Positions 63,867-64,000 of a stretch of 64,000 bases of DNA are shown piece by piece. Source of the DNA: an uncultured Acidimicrobiales bacterium (GTDB taxonomy: Bacteria > Actinomycetota > Acidimicrobiia > Acidimicrobiales > Bin134); assembly GCA_951813555.1 (NCBI GenBank), contig OX638344.1:3411076-3475075 (forward strand), given 5' to 3'. Every line of letters begins with the position of its first letter. Position 1 is the stretch's first letter. The position numbers and the translations under genes were made by a program. Below the pieces are notes generated by a model, which made no database searches, was not told the DNA's origin, and worked only from the letters and a program-made list of their open reading frames with translations.

Positions 63867-64000
63867 ATGGAAACAACCCGACGCATAGGAGTCACAATTG
63901 CGGTCTTCCTGCTGCTGATCCTGCTGTCCGCCAGCGGCCGTGATGCCGTCGAGTCCGCCACTGCCGCCGGAGTCGCGCGCCAAGTTGGGGAGACCACGGC
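63867..64000 (+). CDS. secreted protein N-terminus (cut by window end)
   Basis: 44 complete codons to the window edge: METTRRIGVTIAVFLLLILL followed by SASGRDAVESATAAG. A short basic N-region, a hydrophobic core of about 14 residues, and a plausible cleavage after SAS make a signal peptide. What is exported is unknown. Divergent from the acyltransferase, 115 bases apart. Confidence 0.6.
   Translation, partial: METTRRIGVTIAVFLLLILLSASGRDAVESATAAGVARQVGETT

Overview
The window looks like a chromosomal segment of a high-GC actinobacterium, most plausibly an uncultured Acidimicrobiia-type lineage. The evidence is frequent GTG starts, many starts lying 6-10 nt behind a TAnnnT hexamer (leaderless pattern), F420/LLM and mycothiol-type enzyme families, a PimB-like mannosyltransferase, an MtrA-MtrB-LpqB-like signalling cluster, group III 6-phosphofructokinase and an actinobacterial-style RNase P RNA. 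Genus cannot be read from the sequence.

Layout. 1-4.3 kb is an accessory patch: the N-terminal part of a DUF222/HNH protein, a HEPN-like protein, a DinB/maleylpyruvate-isomerase-like protein, and a relic in which an integrase arm domain is joined to a truncated HsdR. 4.3-26 kb is housekeeping: threonine aldolase, inositol phosphatase, response regulator-kinase-lipoprotein, pfk, aminotransferase, a minus-strand trpD-NYN-queG-pimB run, an FGGY kinase, the RNase P RNA gene, PBP1A, and a CoA-ligase/CitE-like/PPOX run. 26-43.6 kb is catabolic and redox: amidohydrolase, an RfbH-like PLP enzyme, alcohol dehydrogenase, two SDRs, class III aminotransferase, LLM oxidoreductase, P450, acyl-CoA dehydrogenase, an iron-type ABC importer with two matching operators, and an epoxide hydrolase. 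43.6-54 kb holds an AhpD/CMD-family gene with an in-frame TGA in its CxxC motif, a beta-propeller lipoprotein, choline-sulfatase, TypA, a tRNA-Val, a ten-residue-repeat protein, a KhtU/KhtT-like antiporter pair and a flavin oxidoreductase. 54-61.6 kb is a second accessory patch: a truncated acetyltransferase, a repeated IS-end-like sequence, an AbiEii toxin with an unusual zinc-ribbon partner, and a decayed DNA methyltransferase tail. 61.6-64 kb holds cell-envelope genes.

The strongest leads are: (1) the CMD-family gene at 43625-44185, where TGA replaces the second Cys of CxxC, the frame stays open for 124 codons, and a hairpin fitting the bacterial SECIS pattern follows directly, so it is a candidate selenoprotein; (2) an AbiE-type toxin-antitoxin pair whose antitoxin-position protein carries an IS1595-transposase-like zinc ribbon and HTH; (3) several scars of genome remodelling: the integrase-HsdR fusion, a 43-bp tandem duplication across a gene overlap, an in-frame deletion of about 90 codons in acetoacetyl-CoA synthetase, and the methyltransferase relic.
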